From positions 62,001 to 126,000 of the forward strand of contig WTFX01000027.1 of assembly GCA_011523825.1 (NCBI GenBank): a stretch of 64,000 bases of DNA. The letters are read 5' to 3'. The notes beneath the pieces were generated by a model that saw only the letters and a program-made list of their open reading frames with translations, was not told where the DNA came from and did not search any database. Source of the stretch: Microthrixaceae bacterium. GTDB taxonomy: Bacteria; Actinomycetota; Acidimicrobiia; Acidimicrobiales; Poriferisodalaceae. A program made the position numbers and the translations under genes. This document shows positions 24,502-33,426 of this stretch, in pieces (the stretch's first letter is position 1; each line of letters starts with the position of its first letter).

Positions 24502-26174
24502 CACCCCGTCCGGCACGCCGGGCTACCGAACGCGAGAGGCTTCGCCGATTGGTGGTGCGAGCGGTACGAAGCGCCGACGGCGCGCTGCACAGCTGGGCAC
24601 GCGGACCCTACGAGTCGACCCTTGCCATCACGGCCTTGGTCGTGCTCGCCGCCGCCTCGCCTGTGTTTGCGATATGTGCGGCATTTGACTGGCTGTTCGG
24701 AGGACGGGTTGCCGCCAGCGGCGAATCCGGGACCGACGCCGTCCCGCTGCTGATCGCAGGAGTTGCCGTAGCGCTGTTCGCCTTGGGTCTGTTGCGACTG
24801 TGCCGGTTCGAGCGGCGCATCACCGAGCGCCAGACCCTGACGGCGCTGGTGCTCGGATCGTTCGCCGCAGTGGCTGCGGTTGCGATTGCGCACCTCGCGA
24901 CCGGTGCAGTGGAACCCGATGCGTTGGCGACAGCCTTTGCAGAAGCCGCAGCGACCGTCACCGGAACCAACAGCACGACGATCTCGGGCGCCGATCTCGG
25001 TGGTGGGATGCTGGCCCTGCGAGCTGTGGGGCAATGGCTGGGCGGAGCCGCATTCATCGTGGTGCTCGTCCGCGTGCTGCCGCATCTCGGCGTCGGCGGC
25101 TTGGACACCGACGGGGGAGTGGCGACCCGATCGGCTCGCAGGCTGGCACCCCGCAGTGCCGGCACGATGGGTCGCCTCCTGTTGCTGTACGGCGCGCTCA
25201 CCGTCCTGGTAGGGGTCGGCTACGGATTGGCCGGCATGCCGCTGCTGCAGAGCGGCCTGCATGCCCTGACCACGGCGGGGACCGGGGGTTTCTCCACGCA
25301 GGCGACGTCGCTGGGCGCATTCGACTCAGCAGCCATCGAGTGGGTGGCGATATTCGGCATGGCGGCAGGAGGCGTGAGCCTGCCGCTCATGTTCTTGGCG
25401 ATCCGGCGCCGGGACCCGGCCCGGTTCATTCGCAGCTACGAATTCCGGCTGTACATCACGCTGATCGTCTTCGCCACGGTGGCGGTGATGCTGTGGACGC
25501 GCGATGGCGTCGGCTGGACGGACGTCCTGCGCCCGGATCACATCCGGGAATCGCTGTTCGCGGTGGTGTCGGTGATCTCGACGACCGGCTACGAGACCAC
25601 TCCGCTCGTCGAGCTGTCGACGGGCAGCCAGGCGCTGCTGATGGTGCTCATGCTGATCGGCGGCATGAGCGCATCGATGGCCGGCGGTTTCAAGGTGGTG
25701 CGGCTGCTGACCCTGGCGTCCTTCATCGGACGGGAACTGCGTCGCGCCATCTACCCGTCGCTCGCTGAACGACTGCGCCTGGGCCGCTCGACCATCTCCG
25801 AAACGACGATCGGCCGCATCACGGGCGAACTGCTGCTGGCAGCACTGCTGATCATCCCTGCCTCCATCGTTCTGGGTGCCAGCGGGCTGAACATCGTCGA
25901 TGCGCTGACCTACGCGGTGTCCACGCTGTCCAACGTCGGGCCGGCGATGGCCGCCGCCGACTCGACCGGGCATTTGGCCGTCGAGGGTTCGACCGGCCAC
26001 CTTGACGCGGTCAACTGGCTCGGACGCGTCACGGCCGGGCTGCTGATGATGTGCGGGCGCATGTCGGTGACCGCTGCTGCCGTGGCGCTGAGCGTTGCGG
26101 TCTATCCGGCGGTGGCTGCGGTGCGCCACGGGCACTGGCGCCGGCGCAGGCATCACGGGGTGAGAGTGCGATGA
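24498..26174 (+). CDS. trkH: TrkH-family potassium uptake membrane subunit, first copy
   Basis: This 558-aa polytopic protein has the four pore-loop repeats of the Trk/Ktr/HKT superfamily: TVTGTNSTTISG, TTAGTGGFSTQATS, SVISTTGYETTP and STLSNVGPAMAA, each with the filter glycine, between paired transmembrane helices. MSASMAGGFKVVRLL follows the third loop. The N-terminal 30 residues are Arg-rich and cytoplasmic. Near the fourth loop there is a short internal duplication (DSTGHLAVEGSTGHLDAVN). It overlaps trkA upstream and the second trkH downstream by 4 nt each, so the three are made as one unit. Proton or sodium coupling cannot be predicted. Confidence 0.93.
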   Translation: MTPRPARRATERERLRRLVVRAVRSADGALHSWARGPYESTLAITALVVLAAASPVFAICAAFDWLFGGRVAASGESGTDAVPLLIAGVAVALFALGLLRLCRFERRITERQTLTALVLGSFAAVAAVAIAHLATGAVEPDALATAFAEAAATVTGTNSTTISGADLGGGMLALRAVGQWLGGAAFIVVLVRVLPHLGVGGLDTDGGVATRSARRLAPRSAGTMGRLLLLYGALTVLVGVGYGLAGMPLLQSGLHALTTAGTGGFSTQATSLGAFDSAAIEWVAIFGMAAGGVSLPLMFLAIRRRDPARFIRSYEFRLYITLIVFATVAVMLWTRDGVGWTDVLRPDHIRESLFAVVSVISTTGYETTPLVELSTGSQALLMVLMLIGGMSASMAGGFKVVRLLTLASFIGRELRRAIYPSLAERLRLGRSTISETTIGRITGELLLAALLIIPASIVLGASGLNIVDALTYAVSTLSNVGPAMAAADSTGHLAVEGSTGHLDAVNWLGRVTAGLLMMCGRMSVTAAAVALSVAVYPAVAAVRHGHWRRRRHHGVRVR

Positions 26175-27736
26175 AGGGCTTGGCAGTGCTCGCGGAGCGG
26201 CGCTTCGCTTCCACGCCAGTGCACATCAGCGGCGTGGCGCTGCTGTTCGTGGCGGTCGGCATGGCGGTCTCGGCGTGTGTCGCGCTCATCGATGGCGGGG
26301 GAGGAGCGTTCGCCTTGGGGGCGTCGGCAGCAATCACGGCGAGCGTGGGCAGCACCATGATGGGCAGCACCACGGCATCGGGTCGGTCGGATTCACCGCT
26401 GGCGTTCGCTTCGGTGGCATGGGCATGGCTGGCGGTCTCGATAGCCGGAATGATGCCGTACCTGCTCAGCGGCGTGATCGGATGGAGCGAGGCCGACAAC
26501 GCGCTGTTCGAATCCATCTCAGGATTCACCTGCACCGGCGCCACCATCCTGGCCGACATCGACGGGGTTGCCCACGGGATCCTCTTCTTCCGCAGCATGA
26601 CTCAATGGTTCGGCGGGATGGGCTTGATAGTGCTCGCGGTGAGCGTGCTGCCAGCACTGAAGGTGGGCGGTTTGGAGCTGATCGCCAACGAGGCACCCGG
26701 CCCGACTGCAGATCGCTTCACGCCGCGCATCGCCGCCACGGCTCGGCGGCTGTGGATGCTGTACGGGGGATTCACGCTGGCGGTGGCGCTCGCCCTGTTG
26801 GCGGCCGGAACGAGTTTGTTCGACGCAGTGGCGCACGCATTCACCACAGTGGCAACCGGGGGCTTCTCGACGCACTCGGCATCGATTGCCTTCTTCGACT
26901 CGGTGGCTGTCGAGCTGGTATTGATCGTCGGCATGATCACCTGCGGTGCGAGCTTCTCGATCCACTGGCATCTGATCACGCGCACCAGATCACAGCGCCG
27001 GAGCTACTCAGAACTGCGCTGGTACCTGGGACTCATCGGCGGTGCCGCTGTCGGGTTGCTGGTGCTGAATTCGGGCAGGCTCGACCTCGGCGACAACCTT
27101 CGGGAAGCGGCGTTCTACGCAGCGTCGTTGGGGTCGAATACCGGCTACGGCCTTACCGACTATGCGCACGAGCAGTTCTGGACACCCTCAGCGCAGCTTG
27201 TGCTGCTGGCGCTGTTCGTGGTCGGCGGCATGACCGGTTCGACCGCAGGCGGCATCAAGGTGCTGCGCCTGCAGATCGTGGCCCGCTATGCGATCCGGGA
27301 GGTCATCCGTGCCCGCCACCGCAGGGCAGTGCTGCCGATGCGCCTCGGCGACATCACCGTGGCCGAGGACGTCGCTGCGCGGGCCCTGGGCTTCGTGCTG
27401 CTGTATCTGGGCCTTGCTCTGGCAGGCGGCGTGCTGATGACCGCGCTGGGCAATGATCTCGAGACAGGATTCTCCGGTGCAGTCTCCGCCATCGGCACCG
27501 TGGGTCCCGCATTGGGCGAGGCGGGGCCGACGAGCTCAGCGCTTGCATTCGAACGTGCATCGCGGCCGGTGATGATGGTGCTCATGCTGTTCGGCCGGCT
27601 CGAGGTGTTCCCCACGATGCTGATGTTCGTGGCGGCAGTGCGTGCCGGCACTCGTTCGCGCTATCAGCGGCCGACCACCACACGCGGACCCCGCCGGCTC
27701 ACACGCCTCGGGGCGCGCAAGGCAGGCTCATCATGA
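26171..27736 (+). CDS. TrkH-family potassium uptake membrane subunit, second copy
   Basis: This 521-aa protein begins at ATG 26171 inside the stop of the first trkH (ATGA). The pore loops read FTCTGATILAD, TTVATGGFSTHS, SLGSNTGYGLTD and SAIGTVGPALG, with GGMTGSTAGGIKVLRLQ after the third. It is closer to classical TrkH (GFTCTGATIL is the standard first loop) than the first copy, whose first loop is diverged. Two different TrkH pores behind one TrkA suggests two homodimeric channels, or possibly a mixed dimer, sharing a gating ring; this is inference. The 3' end overlaps the convergent lpqB-like gene by 6 nt. Confidence 0.93.
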   Translation: MKGLAVLAERRFASTPVHISGVALLFVAVGMAVSACVALIDGGGGAFALGASAAITASVGSTMMGSTTASGRSDSPLAFASVAWAWLAVSIAGMMPYLLSGVIGWSEADNALFESISGFTCTGATILADIDGVAHGILFFRSMTQWFGGMGLIVLAVSVLPALKVGGLELIANEAPGPTADRFTPRIAATARRLWMLYGGFTLAVALALLAAGTSLFDAVAHAFTTVATGGFSTHSASIAFFDSVAVELVLIVGMITCGASFSIHWHLITRTRSQRRSYSELRWYLGLIGGAAVGLLVLNSGRLDLGDNLREAAFYAASLGSNTGYGLTDYAHEQFWTPSAQLVLLALFVVGGMTGSTAGGIKVLRLQIVARYAIREVIRARHRRAVLPMRLGDITVAEDVAARALGFVLLYLGLALAGGVLMTALGNDLETGFSGAVSAIGTVGPALGEAGPTSSALAFERASRPVMMVLMLFGRLEVFPTMLMFVAAVRAGTRSRYQRPTTTRGPRRLTRLGARKAGSS

Positions 27737-28399
27737 CGAGACCGAGCGCAGCGGGGTCAGCGGCATCAGCTCGCTGAAGTCGTCGACCCGCAGCACGCGG
27801 GGCAGCTCACCGGGCCGCACTTGAGCGATCGTGCCGGCTCCATCGGGCAGCGACTGAGCCACCCCGTCGAGAAAGACCAGCACGCCCTGGCTGTCACGTG
27901 CGAGTGCCGAAGCGGTGAGCACCAGCTGCGCTACTGCGCGCACTCGCTGCGCTCCTTCGACTTCGAAGAAGACCTCGTTGAGGTGGATCGACACGACGTT
28001 GTTGCGCAGGAGTTGTACGTCCACGACTTCGGTGCCGGCCGGGATCGCTGACTCGAGACCGTTCTCGGCCTCGGTGGGAGTCGGACCGGCCAGCAGGTTG
28101 TTGAGCGGGGCATCGAGGAACACGGGAGCCGCGAGCGGTCGCTGCAGCTCCACGAGCAGGCCGTCTCGCAGGAAATAGACAGCGTGCAGGGACGTGGTGG
28201 GCGTGTCAGGCTCCGCACCGACCACCGGTTCGTTCCGGTCGGGAAACACGCCGGCAGGCACTTCGATGTGAGTAGGCGCATCATCGGTGGGCAGACCGCA
28301 GGCAGCTGCCGCGAGCGCGCACGTCATCGACGCGCTGATGCGTCGCAGCGCGCGCCTGCTCGGCAGGCACCCATGCCGCTTGCGACTGGGGCGTCTCAC
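27731..28399 (-). CDS. GerMN-domain lipoprotein, short LpqB-like
   Basis: This 222-aa protein has a lipoprotein signal (basic n-region, then ALAAAACG, lipobox Cys at about residue 34) followed by one GerMN (sporulation/germination) domain: LHAVYFLRDGLLVELQR, NLLAGPTPTEAENGLESAIPAG, and VSIHLNEVFFEVEGAQRVRAVAQLVLTASAL. It is coupled to mtrB (4-nt overlap), the position of lpqB in the mtrA-mtrB-lpqB operon of actinobacteria. Full LpqB is much longer and carries a C-terminal beta-propeller region, which is absent here. It probably sits outside the membrane and modulates the MtrB sensor; this role is inferred from the operon. Confidence 0.8.
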   Translation of the reverse strand: MRRPSRKRHGCLPSRRALRRISASMTCALAAAACGLPTDDAPTHIEVPAGVFPDRNEPVVGAEPDTPTTSLHAVYFLRDGLLVELQRPLAAPVFLDAPLNNLLAGPTPTEAENGLESAIPAGTEVVDVQLLRNNVVSIHLNEVFFEVEGAQRVRAVAQLVLTASALARDSQGVLVFLDGVAQSLPDGAGTIAQVRPGELPRVLRVDDFSELMPLTPLRSVSS

Positions 28400-29811
28400 C
28401 GGTGCCCCGCAATGGGCAGCTCGACCACGAAACGGGCGCCGCGCTGTCCGTCAGACCGTGACTCGACACGCACTGAACCGCCGTGGCGCCGGGTGTGCTC
28501 GTACACCAGGGCCAGGCCGAGACCGGCACCGGTGCCTGCTCCCCGCTTGCGCGCCGCCGCGCCGCGTGTGAAGCGCTCGAAAACCAGATCGCGCTCGGAC
28601 GGCGTGACCCCCGGCCCGTCGTCCTCGACAGCGACGCGCACCAGGTTGCCGGGCCGTGAGATCCCCACCCGGGTGACACCGCCACCATGCTTTTCGGCAT
28701 TGCGCAGCAGGTTGTCGAAGACCTGTGCGAGCCCCCGCTTGTCGCCGATGACCACAGCGTCCGTCGCGGCAGCACTGATGTTCAGCTCCACATCGGGCCC
28801 AAGTGTGCCGACGCGATGCTGGACCAGCTCGGTGATATTGACCAGACCTCGCTCGAAGACCGATCCGTCGGCGTCGGGTCGGGAGATCTCCAAGAGGTCC
28901 TGCACCAGCTGCTGGAATCTGTCGACTTCGGCTGCAAGCAGGTCCAGTGCAGTTGCCCCTTGAGCGGACAGCTCATCACGGTGGCCGTTCAGATAGTCGA
29001 TCGAGCTTCGCAGGGTCTGCAACGGCGATCGCAGCTCATGGCTCACATCGGACGCAAACCTCGCGTCGCGCGCGATGCGGCGCTCCATCGCGTCGGCCAT
29101 GTCGTTGAACGACTCGACGATCACAGCGAGGTCGGGATCGTCGCTGCGTTCGACTCGCGTGTCGAATCGACCGTGAGCGATCGAGTTCGCAGCATCGGAC
29201 ACGGTCGCAAGCGGACGCAGCAGTCGCCCGCCGGCCCAGGCGCCGACGGCGACACCGATCAGCACCGTCAGCGCCGCGCCGACACCCAGAATCAGTCGCA
29301 GGCTGGCAAGGGTGGCTTCGATCTCCGACAGTGGTACGACTTCGAAGTAGAGCGTTTCGCTGAGCTGCGACACCGCAGCCGGGCGCAGGCGCAGGCCGAG
29401 TGCGAGCTGAGGGACGCCGTCGAGCCGGTACCGCATCGCGTGGGCCTGATCGGATCGCTCGACTGCCTCCACGAGCTCATCAGGAAGGTCGCTGGGCACG
29501 AGGGACGGCGACCGCCAGATGTCGGGTCCCGTGCGGACGATGGAACGGCTGCCGCTCAGGCTCGGGAGCGATTCGAGCAGCACGGCGAAGTCCGGGCTCT
29601 CCGCACGCAGCGAGCCCTGCACTTGGGTCGCATTTGCGAAGAACTGAGCCTCAGAGGAGTCTTGACGCAGGCCGAGCATCGAGCCTCGGGAAAGGCTGTA
29701 GGTCATCACGACGAGCAGGAACGCGGCCAGCATCGCGCCCAGGGTGAAGGCACCGACCACGCGGGCGCGTAGTGGCAACCGGCGCAGGGGCCGCGGCCAG
29801 CGCAGCCTCAT
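28396..29811 (-). CDS. mtrB: MtrB-type sensor histidine kinase
   Basis: This 471-aa membrane kinase has TM1 at about residues 20-42, an extracytoplasmic sensor of about 120 residues, TM2 at about 165-190, a HAMP domain (GGRLLRPLATVSDAANSIA), HisKA with the phospho-acceptor in FASDVSHELRSPLQTL, and HATPase_c (FDNLLRNAEKHG, DDGPGV, GTGAGLGLALVYEH). It pairs with the downstream response regulator's family partner MtrA, encoded just upstream. In actinobacteria MtrAB controls cell wall hydrolases and division. The start region (29775-29821) is duplicated 73 nt upstream, so its first 12 codons also occur as a separate 23-codon ORF. Confidence 0.88.
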   Translation of the reverse strand: MRLRWPRPLRRLPLRARVVGAFTLGAMLAAFLLVVMTYSLSRGSMLGLRQDSSEAQFFANATQVQGSLRAESPDFAVLLESLPSLSGSRSIVRTGPDIWRSPSLVPSDLPDELVEAVERSDQAHAMRYRLDGVPQLALGLRLRPAAVSQLSETLYFEVVPLSEIEATLASLRLILGVGAALTVLIGVAVGAWAGGRLLRPLATVSDAANSIAHGRFDTRVERSDDPDLAVIVESFNDMADAMERRIARDARFASDVSHELRSPLQTLRSSIDYLNGHRDELSAQGATALDLLAAEVDRFQQLVQDLLEISRPDADGSVFERGLVNITELVQHRVGTLGPDVELNISAAATDAVVIGDKRGLAQVFDNLLRNAEKHGGGVTRVGISRPGNLVRVAVEDDGPGVTPSERDLVFERFTRGAAARKRGAGTGAGLGLALVYEHTRRHGGSVRVESRSDGQRGARFVVELPIAGHR

Positions 29812-29885
29812 GTCACGCCCGGAGTCCGGTTGCCGCCGTCAGGCACAGCAACCGGCGCAGGGGCCGCGGCCAGCGCAGCCTCATG

Positions 29886-29894
<9 letters not shown>
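29775..29894 (-). repeat. 73-bp-period tandem duplication at the mtrA-mtrB junction
   Basis: A 47-bp block is identical at 29775-29821 and 29848-29894. It contains the last codons of mtrA (LRA, stop) and the first codons of mtrB (MRLRWPRPLRRL). On the minus strand the extra copy reads as a 23-codon ORF (29813-29884): it starts 1 nt after the mtrA stop with the mtrB N terminus, ends in LRA and TGA like mtrA, and is followed 1 nt later by the real mtrB ATG. Confidence 0.85.
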
Positions 29895-30562
<668 letters not shown>

Positions 30563-30566
<4 letters not shown>

Positions 30567-30883
30567 CGCCGTGTCCCTTTCCTGCGAAGCTGCACCGAGG
30601 CTTGGTCGGCCCATTCGCTCATGGAGCGCAGCACCAGGGCCGCGAGCGCGGCCACGCCTGCGGCGGCGGCCAAGGCACCGATTGCCGTGCCGCCCAGCGC
30701 CGGCCCGACGCATCCCCCGCTGCACTGCAGAGCGCTCGTCGCGTAGCCCGCGAGGCCACCGCACACAGCCCCAACGACAATCGCACTGAAGGCCAAGGCT
30801 CTGGCCAGCACCGATGGCAGCGCAGTGGGCGCCGCCGTGAGCCCGATGCTGTCGCCGTCGTCATGCATGCTCACCCGCGCCAT
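30563..30883 (-). CDS. Small membrane protein of unknown function upstream of mtrA
   Basis: This 106-aa protein from the ATG at 30883 (ATGs at 30868 and a longer form to 30913 are possible) has two hydrophobic segments rich in Ala and Gly, with QCSGGCVGPALGG between them containing a Cys pair. The C terminus (SEWADQASVQLRRKGTRR) is basic and probably cytoplasmic. Its stop overlaps the mtrA start (TTGA), so it is the first gene of the mtrAB unit. I do not recognise a family. The Cys pair between two helices and the tight coupling hint at an accessory envelope role, but that is speculative. Confidence 0.55.
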
Positions 30884-30913
30884 GGTACGGCCAGGCGTGC
30901 AGCACCTCGTCAA

Positions 30914-31074
30914 TCACCGAGCGCTCTCCGCTCATGTTCCCCATATCCATGCGATTGGGCTCACGGGCCGCTCGGGCCCCGGCTTTGCGCTGCGCTCTTC
31001 GCTCATGCTCGCTTCGCTCGCGGGCCGCTCGGGCCCGGGGCTCAGCCTCTGGCCTTGCGTGGCAGACTGCGCCA
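30914..31074. repeat. Intergenic low-complexity segment with 16-bp direct repeats
   Basis: CGGGCCGCTCGGGCCC occurs at 30964-30979 and again at 31021-31036, 57 bp apart. Between them is a run of GCTC/GCTTCG-type short repeats. The 16-mers are imperfectly self-complementary. The segment separates the divergent mtrA unit and Nudix gene and must contain their promoters; a CAGACT hexamer (31063-31068) 6 nt before the Nudix ATG is the best candidate. Confidence 0.6.
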
Positions 31075-31581
31075 ATGCTGCCTGAAGTGCATCGATGGGC
31101 TGTGGCCGGCGGCATCCTCGCAGACGATGATGCCGTGCTCATGGTCAACAACCGGCGGCGCAACGGCAGCACCGATTGGAGCACACCAGGCGGTGTGGTC
31201 GATCCGGGCGAGACCGTGCTCGGAGCATTGACGCGTGAGGTCGCCGAAGAAACCGGCCTGCGGGTCTCGGCCTGGGATGGCCCGCTGTACACCGTCGAGG
31301 CAGACGGCAGCGACGGACCTGGCTGGTTCCTGACGGTCGAAGTTCACGAGGCCCGGCAATGGAGCGGCGAGCTGGACATCGCCGATCCCGATGGCATCGT
31401 CTTCGATGCCCGGTGGGTACGCGTCGGTGAACTCGAAGATCTGCTGACCGGCCAGTACGCATGGATGGCCGAGCCATTGCTGACATACCTCGAAGGCAGC
31501 GCACCGCGCGGCCATGTATTCCGCTACACCGTGACTGGGGACCATCGCGACGGATTGGTGGTGACATCCGCCGCCTCATGA
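31075..31581 (+). CDS. Nudix hydrolase
   Basis: This 168-aa protein has a complete Nudix box, G-x5-E-x7-REV-x-EE-x-GL, from GGVVDPGE to EETGL, around residues 41-63. The strand RWAVAGGILADDDAVLMVNN precedes it. Nudix enzymes hydrolyse nucleoside diphosphates linked to another group; mutagenic nucleotides, ADP-ribose and NADH are common substrates. Its stop overlaps the start of the DNA polymerase IV gene by 4 nt (ATGA). A nucleotide-pool cleaning role next to an error-prone polymerase is attractive but not shown by sequence. The start at 31075 has a CAGACT hexamer 6 nt upstream. Confidence 0.9.
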   Translation: MLPEVHRWAVAGGILADDDAVLMVNNRRRNGSTDWSTPGGVVDPGETVLGALTREVAEETGLRVSAWDGPLYTVEADGSDGPGWFLTVEVHEARQWSGELDIADPDGIVFDARWVRVGELEDLLTGQYAWMAEPLLTYLEGSAPRGHVFRYTVTGDHRDGLVVTSAAS

Positions 31582-32957
31582 ATCAGCCACAGCATCGACC
31601 GCCCGATGAGGCTGTGCCTGACGAGCTGCCGATCCTGCATGTCGACATGGACGCGTTCTACGTGGAAGTAGAGCGCATGCGCGATCCATCGCTGATCGGT
31701 CGGCCCGTGATAGTCGGGGGATCCGGCAGGCGAGGTGTTGTTGCCTCCGCCAGCTACGAAGCGCGGGCGGCAGGCGTGCACGCAGCCATGCCGACTGCGC
31801 AGGCACGCCGCCTCTGCCCGTCCGCCGTCGTGGTCACCTCAGATTTCTCCGGTTACATCGAAGCCTCATCGGCGATCGCGGAGGTCTTCGAGTCGGTCAC
31901 GCCCCACGTGGAGCCCATTGCACTGGATGAGGCCTTTCTGGATGTCTCCGGTGCCCACCGGCTGTTCGGTTCATCCTCGGAGATCGCGTGGCACCTGCGC
32001 GACTCGGTTCGGGAAGCGGTGGCGCTGGACTGTTCAGTTGGCGTTGCGTCGAACAAGACGCTGGCGAAGCTCGCGTCGGTCGCGGCAAAGCCGGCCGTGC
32101 ACCCAGATGGACCCCGGCCAGGGCTCGGCGTCTGTGTGGTCAGCGTCGCGCAGGAGCTGGATTTCCTGCAGGCTCACGCGGTGGAGGCGCTGTGGGGGGT
32201 CGGCCCCGTAACGCTCCGCCGGCTGAACGAGATCGAGGTCTACACGGTCGGCGACCTGGCGGCTGTGCCGCTGGAGCGGCTGGTCTCGACAGTCGGTGCC
32301 GCGCACGGCGTCCACCTCGCAGCGCTGGCGCAGGGAATCGACGACCGGCCAGTCCACCGGGGCGGGCTCCCGCGCTCGGTGAGCCACGAGCAGACATTCG
32401 AAACCGATCTGACCGGCCTTGATCGCATCCGGAGCGAGACAGTACGACTCGCCGATGCCGTCGCATCACGCCTGCGCGCCAACGGGCTGTCGGGGCGGAC
32501 CGTGACGGTCAAGATCAAGCACCCCGACTTCTCGTTGCGGACGCGAGCACACACGCTGCCCGCGCCGATCCAGACCGGACATGCGCTCGCCCACGCGGCG
32601 CAGGAGCTGGTCGGCACGCTTGCTCTCGACCGGGGAATCCGCTTGCTGGGAGTAGCGGTGTCGAACCTGGAGGAAACCGCATCACCAGCGACGGAGTCAA
32701 CGCCCGAGGCGCCCGACGGACGCGAGGCCGGCTCACCGTCACCGCGCCAGCTGGCACTCGACCTGGGCCTTCCGCCCGGTACCGAGGACGCGTGCAGTGG
32801 CGGGGCGGTCCGGGGCCTAACGGGAGACACCGAACTCGATCTCAGGCTCGCAGAAGCGCTTGATGCCATACGAGACCGTTTCGGCAGATCCGTGATCACC
32901 CACGGCTCAGCAGCCCTGCGTGATGGCACCCCAGGCGAACGCCGTTGGGGCCGCTGA
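31578..32957 (+). CDS. dinB: DNA polymerase IV (Y family)
   Basis: This 459-aa translesion polymerase shows the catalytic motifs HVDMDAFYVEVE (metal-binding Asp) and ALDEAFLDVSG (Asp-Glu pair), the YEARAAGVHAAMP region, SVGVASNKTLAKLAS, and a helix-hairpin-helix WGVGPVTLRRLNEI. The C-terminal little-finger domain includes VTVKIKHPDFSLRTR. QLALDL at about residues 396-401 looks like a beta-clamp-binding motif. It is coupled to the Nudix gene. The start at ATG 31578 gives a short polar N terminus before the catalytic core. No SOS box was seen in the 160 nt upstream of the Nudix gene. Confidence 0.95.
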   Translation: MNQPQHRPPDEAVPDELPILHVDMDAFYVEVERMRDPSLIGRPVIVGGSGRRGVVASASYEARAAGVHAAMPTAQARRLCPSAVVVTSDFSGYIEASSAIAEVFESVTPHVEPIALDEAFLDVSGAHRLFGSSSEIAWHLRDSVREAVALDCSVGVASNKTLAKLASVAAKPAVHPDGPRPGLGVCVVSVAQELDFLQAHAVEALWGVGPVTLRRLNEIEVYTVGDLAAVPLERLVSTVGAAHGVHLAALAQGIDDRPVHRGGLPRSVSHEQTFETDLTGLDRIRSETVRLADAVASRLRANGLSGRTVTVKIKHPDFSLRTRAHTLPAPIQTGHALAHAAQELVGTLALDRGIRLLGVAVSNLEETASPATESTPEAPDGREAGSPSPRQLALDLGLPPGTEDACSGGAVRGLTGDTELDLRLAEALDAIRDRFGRSVITHGSAALRDGTPGERRWGR

Positions 32958-33048
32958 GCATGCTGCACGTCGAGGGTGCGTGGAAGTAAGGCCGAGCGCG
33001 GTCCTACACTGGCAGCAACATCGGCAATACGGCATTTGGAGCCTGTGC

Positions 33049-33426
33049 GTGCCGCTTTCGGAAGACGAACAACGCATCCTGCTCGAGATCGAGAAGGACT
33101 TCTACGACACCGATCCTGAATTCGCGCGGGAGGTGTCGGAGACCACACTGACTCGCCATGCGCTCCGCAACATCCGCTGGGCAGTGCTCGGCGGGATCCT
33201 GGGATTGGTAGGCATCGGCTTGGGTCTGCAGGTGCACTTCGCGCTGTCATTCATCGCATTCCTGGTGGTCTTCGCCAGCGCGGTGGTGATCGAACGCAAC
33301 GTCCGCAAGATGGGCAGGCTCGGACTCGAGAAGGTCTCAGACTCGATCGCCAAGCGTTCGCGGCCGAACAATCCGGATTCCTTCGGCGACCGCATGCGGC
33401 GCCGCTTCCGCAACGACCCCAGCTAA
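33049..33426 (+). CDS. DUF3040 membrane protein
   Basis: This 125-aa protein starts at GTG 33049 with PLSEDEQRILLEIEKDFYDTDPEF, the standard opening of the actinobacterial DUF3040 family. Two transmembrane helices (about residues 48-65 and 67-85) and a basic C-terminal tail follow. GGAG about 9 nt upstream serves as Shine-Dalgarno, and TACACT at 33006-33011 is a likely -10 with a leader of about 30 nt. Family members are common in actinobacteria near cell wall and division genes, and their function is unknown. The 3' end overlaps the convergent transglutaminase gene by 4 nt. Confidence 0.85.
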   Translation: MPLSEDEQRILLEIEKDFYDTDPEFAREVSETTLTRHALRNIRWAVLGGILGLVGIGLGLQVHFALSFIAFLVVFASAVVIERNVRKMGRLGLEKVSDSIAKRSRPNNPDSFGDRMRRRFRNDPS

